Source of the DNA: an uncultured Clostridia bacterium
Lineage (GTDB): Bacteria > Bacillota > Clostridia > Christensenellales > Aristaeellaceae
Direction: 5' to 3'
NCBI GenBank assembly: GCA_934663595.1
Contig: CAKUKM010000019.1
Span: forward strand, 1-42,259
Length of the DNA: 42,259 bases
This document shows, in pieces, positions 40,666 through 42,259 of the stretch. The notes beneath the pieces were generated by a model, which had not been told where the DNA came from, did not search any database, and worked only from the letters and a program-made list of their open reading frames with translations. The translations under genes and the position numbers were made by a program. Position 1 is the first letter of the stretch. Every line of letters begins with the position of its first letter.

Positions 40666-41549
40666 CCGTTCAGGCCAGGTTCCTTGAATCGCCGAAGCGC
40701 CAGAATCGTCTCCGGATCCGTTCCGCAGCAGCCGCCGATCAGCCGCGCGCCCAGCGCAATCAGCCTCTCCATCGCCCGCGCGAACGCCTCGGCCGTCATG
40801 TCGTAATGCGCCTGGCCGAATTCGTCCATCCGCGGCATGCCGGCGTTCGGCTTTACGATCAGCGGCAGCTCCGTCGCCTCCCGCATCGCGCGCACCGTGC
40901 TCTCCAGCTGCTCCGGGCCCAGCGAGCAGTTCACGCCCACCGCGTCCGCGCCGAGCGCCTCCATGGTCGACACCGCCTCCTGAATGCTCCCGCCAAACAG
41001 CAGCCGCCCGTCCGCCGAAACGGTAAACGATACCATTACCGGAAGCAGGCACACCTCCTGAATCGCCTCCAGCGCCGCCGACGCTTCCTCGATCGTCATC
41101 ATCGTTTCCAGCACGATCAGCTCTGCACCCGCTTTCGCAATTGCGCGCGCCTGTTCGGAATAAATCTCAATCCATTCGCGATAGCGCTCGTCGCTTCCCG
41201 GCTCCGGAAGGCGGCCCGTGGTCGTCATATCGCCCGCCACCATCGCCCGATCGCCCGCCGCGCGCCGCGCAAGTTCAATCCCCGCCGCATTCAGCGCGCT
41301 CACCTGTTCCTCCAGTCCATACAGCCCCAGCCCCACGCGATTGGCCGAAAAGGTCGGCGCATAAATGATGTCGCTGCCGGCATTGACATACCCGCGCATC
41401 AGCGAAAGCGCCGTATCCGGATGCTCCAGCACCCATTTTTCCGCGCAAACGCCCACCGGCATGCCCATTTTCCGCAGATTCGAGCCCGTCGCGCCGTCCA
41501 GCAGCACGATTCCCGCCTCCGTCATCCGGCGAAATTCCTTCTTCTTCAT
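40662..41549 (-). CDS. homocysteine S-methyltransferase family protein
   Basis: 295 residues, the MetH N-terminal/BHMT-type barrel standing alone. LLDGATGSNL near the start; zinc ligands Cys 208 (GVNCS) and Cys 274-275 (GGCCG). Transfers a methyl group to homocysteine; a separate donor module (corrinoid or methyltetrahydrofolate) would be elsewhere. ATG 41549 has GGAGG 8 nt upstream; the earlier ATG 41564 is only ~2 nt from the predicted transcription start and is rejected. Confidence 0.88.
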   Translation of the reverse strand: MKKKEFRRMTEAGIVLLDGATGSNLRKMGMPVGVCAEKWVLEHPDTALSLMRGYVNAGSDIIYAPTFSANRVGLGLYGLEEQVSALNAAGIELARRAAGDRAMVAGDMTTTGRLPEPGSDERYREWIEIYSEQARAIAKAGAELIVLETMMTIEEASAALEAIQEVCLLPVMVSFTVSADGRLLFGGSIQEAVSTMEALGADAVGVNCSLGPEQLESTVRAMREATELPLIVKPNAGMPRMDEFGQAHYDMTAEAFARAMERLIALGARLIGGCCGTDPETILALRRFKEPGLNG

Positions 41550-41572
41550 CCGCAGCGCCTCCATTCCGCTCT

Positions 41573-41602
41573 ATTTTAGCACAGCCGCGCTTTCCCGGTC
41601 AA
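41573..41602 (-). promoter_or_regulatory. promoter of the homocysteine methyltransferase
   Basis: Minus strand TTGACC (41597-41602), 18 nt, TAAAAT (41573-41578) with extended -10 TGC. Start near 41566. Confidence 0.75.
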
Positions 41603-41631
41603 TCCGGCCACAAATCTTAACGCCGAAGCGC

Positions 41632-41637
41632 TATAAT
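41632..41637 (+). promoter_or_regulatory. -10 element of the ECF S-component gene
   Basis: TATAAT 21 nt upstream of the start codon. No convincing -35 is seen, and it is divergent from the promoter of the homocysteine methyltransferase. Confidence 0.5.
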
Positions 41638-41658
41638 AAGCGCAGGAGGGGATTTTCC

Positions 41659-42171
41659 ATGTCGAAAAAAACGCTGTTTATCACCCGAACCGCCGCGCTG
41701 CTGGCGCTGCTGGTGGTGCTTCAGGCGGTCACGAAGAGCGCCGGGCAGATCGTGACCGGCTCGTGCGTAAACGCGGTGCTTTCGCTGTCGGCGCTGCTGG
41801 GCGGATTCTGGAGCGGGCTGATCGTCGCGCTGGTCTCGCCGTTTCTGGCGTTTCTGCTCGGCATCGGGCCGAAGGTCATTGCAATCGTGCCCGCGATTGC
41901 GCTGGGCAATCTGGCGCTGGTCGCAGTGCTGTGCGCCATGAAGGGCGACAGTCTTCCGCGCCGCGCGCTCCAATGGGTCTGCGCGTCGGTATGCAAATTC
42001 GCGGTTTTGTATCTGCTGGTGGTGCAGCTGCTCTGCCGGGTGCTGACGCTGCCGGAAAAGCAGCTCGCGACGTTCGGCGCGATGTTTTCCTGGCCGCAGC
42101 TGATCACCGCGCTGATCGGAAGCGGCGTAGTATTGCTCGCGCTGCCGGTTTTGAAAAAGGCGATTCGCTAA
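41659..42171 (+). CDS. ECF-transporter S component-like membrane protein
   Basis: 170 residues with five or six hydrophobic helices, start ATG 41659 behind GGAGGGG. Topology and the pattern LLVVLQAVTKSAGQIVTGSCVNAVL ... GGFWSGLIVALVSPFLAF, split here, fit S components of energy-coupling-factor transporters, which bind a vitamin or other small substrate. The substrate is not predictable. It is divergently transcribed next to homocysteine methyltransferase, hinting at a link with methionine, cobalamin or folate supply, which is only inference. Confidence 0.7.
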   Translation: MSKKTLFITRTAALLALLVVLQAVTKSAGQIVTGSCVNAVLSLSALLGGFWSGLIVALVSPFLAFLLGIGPKVIAIVPAIALGNLALVAVLCAMKGDSLPRRALQWVCASVCKFAVLYLLVVQLLCRVLTLPEKQLATFGAMFSWPQLITALIGSGVVLLALPVLKKAIR

Positions 42172-42259
42172 AAGGAGGTGGACGGGGGAGCAAGCTCCCC
42201 CGCCACTGCCACCCCCTCCAGATTTTGCTTGAGTCTTTCAGACTCCGGCCGCAAAATCT
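42172..42259 (+). repeat. start of a hairpin-rich 3' element, cut by the window end
   Basis: Right after the stop codon: GGGGGAGC-AA-GCTCCCCC (42184-42201), then a 19-nt block (42198-42216) identical to the reverse complement of 3529-3547, then nested hairpins GATTTTGC/GCAAAATC (42221-42258) around GAGTC/GACTC. The order relative to the upstream gene is the same as after the nucleotidase. Confidence 0.7.

Overview
This looks like chromosomal DNA of a GC-rich member of the Bacillota, probably class Clostridia. The evidence is the gene order: rpmE-DUF1385-prmC-prfA-tsaC, yerC-pcrA-ligA, and yicC-gmk-rpoZ-coaBC-priA-def-fmt-rsmB-rlmN-prpC-prkC-rsgA-rpe. A tRNA-Trp T-box, strong AGGAGG-type ribosome binding sites and consensus sigma-A promoters agree with this. 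No rRNA, phage, insertion sequence or CRISPR array is visible. Long antisense ORFs are common but are composition shadows of the real genes.

Left part (1-5300), minus strand: a tRNA-Val/tRNA-Asp pair; a three-gene module (thioredoxin-like 2Fe-2S protein, sensory-type [FeFe]-hydrogenase homologue, SpoIIE-type phosphatase) that looks like redox or H2 signalling; and a secreted 5'-nucleotidase followed by an unusual 3' region made almost entirely of consecutive hairpins.

5400-5730 holds a compact type I toxin-antitoxin candidate. A 27-residue holin-like hydrophobic peptide and an antisense RNA are transcribed towards each other from two near-consensus promoters, inside an inverted repeat.

5780-33700, plus strand: housekeeping genes for translation termination and ribosome maturation, t6A synthesis, DNA repair, nucleotide and CoA synthesis, replication restart, N-formyl-Met initiation and removal (with a tandem def pair), rRNA methylation and Ser/Thr phosphorylation, then a secreted serpin and pyrR. 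RsmB carries a ~200-residue charged tail containing a 23-residue tandem repeat.

33740-41550, minus strand: homocysteine methyltransferase; trpS under T-box control; and a tightly overlapping cluster rsmH - tgt-like - ArmA/Rmt-like 16S rRNA methyltransferase - three paralogous membrane/zinc-ribbon proteins - rsmI. RsmH and RsmI both modify 16S C1402, and the Rmt-like family modifies G1405 three bases away, so this is a small decoding-site modification operon with three unrecognised membrane partners. The window ends with an ECF-transporter S component and the start of another hairpin-rich 3' region.

The most promising items for follow-up are the Rmt-like gene in its operon, the three paralogues, the toxin-antitoxin element, and the recurrent 3'-end hairpin elements.
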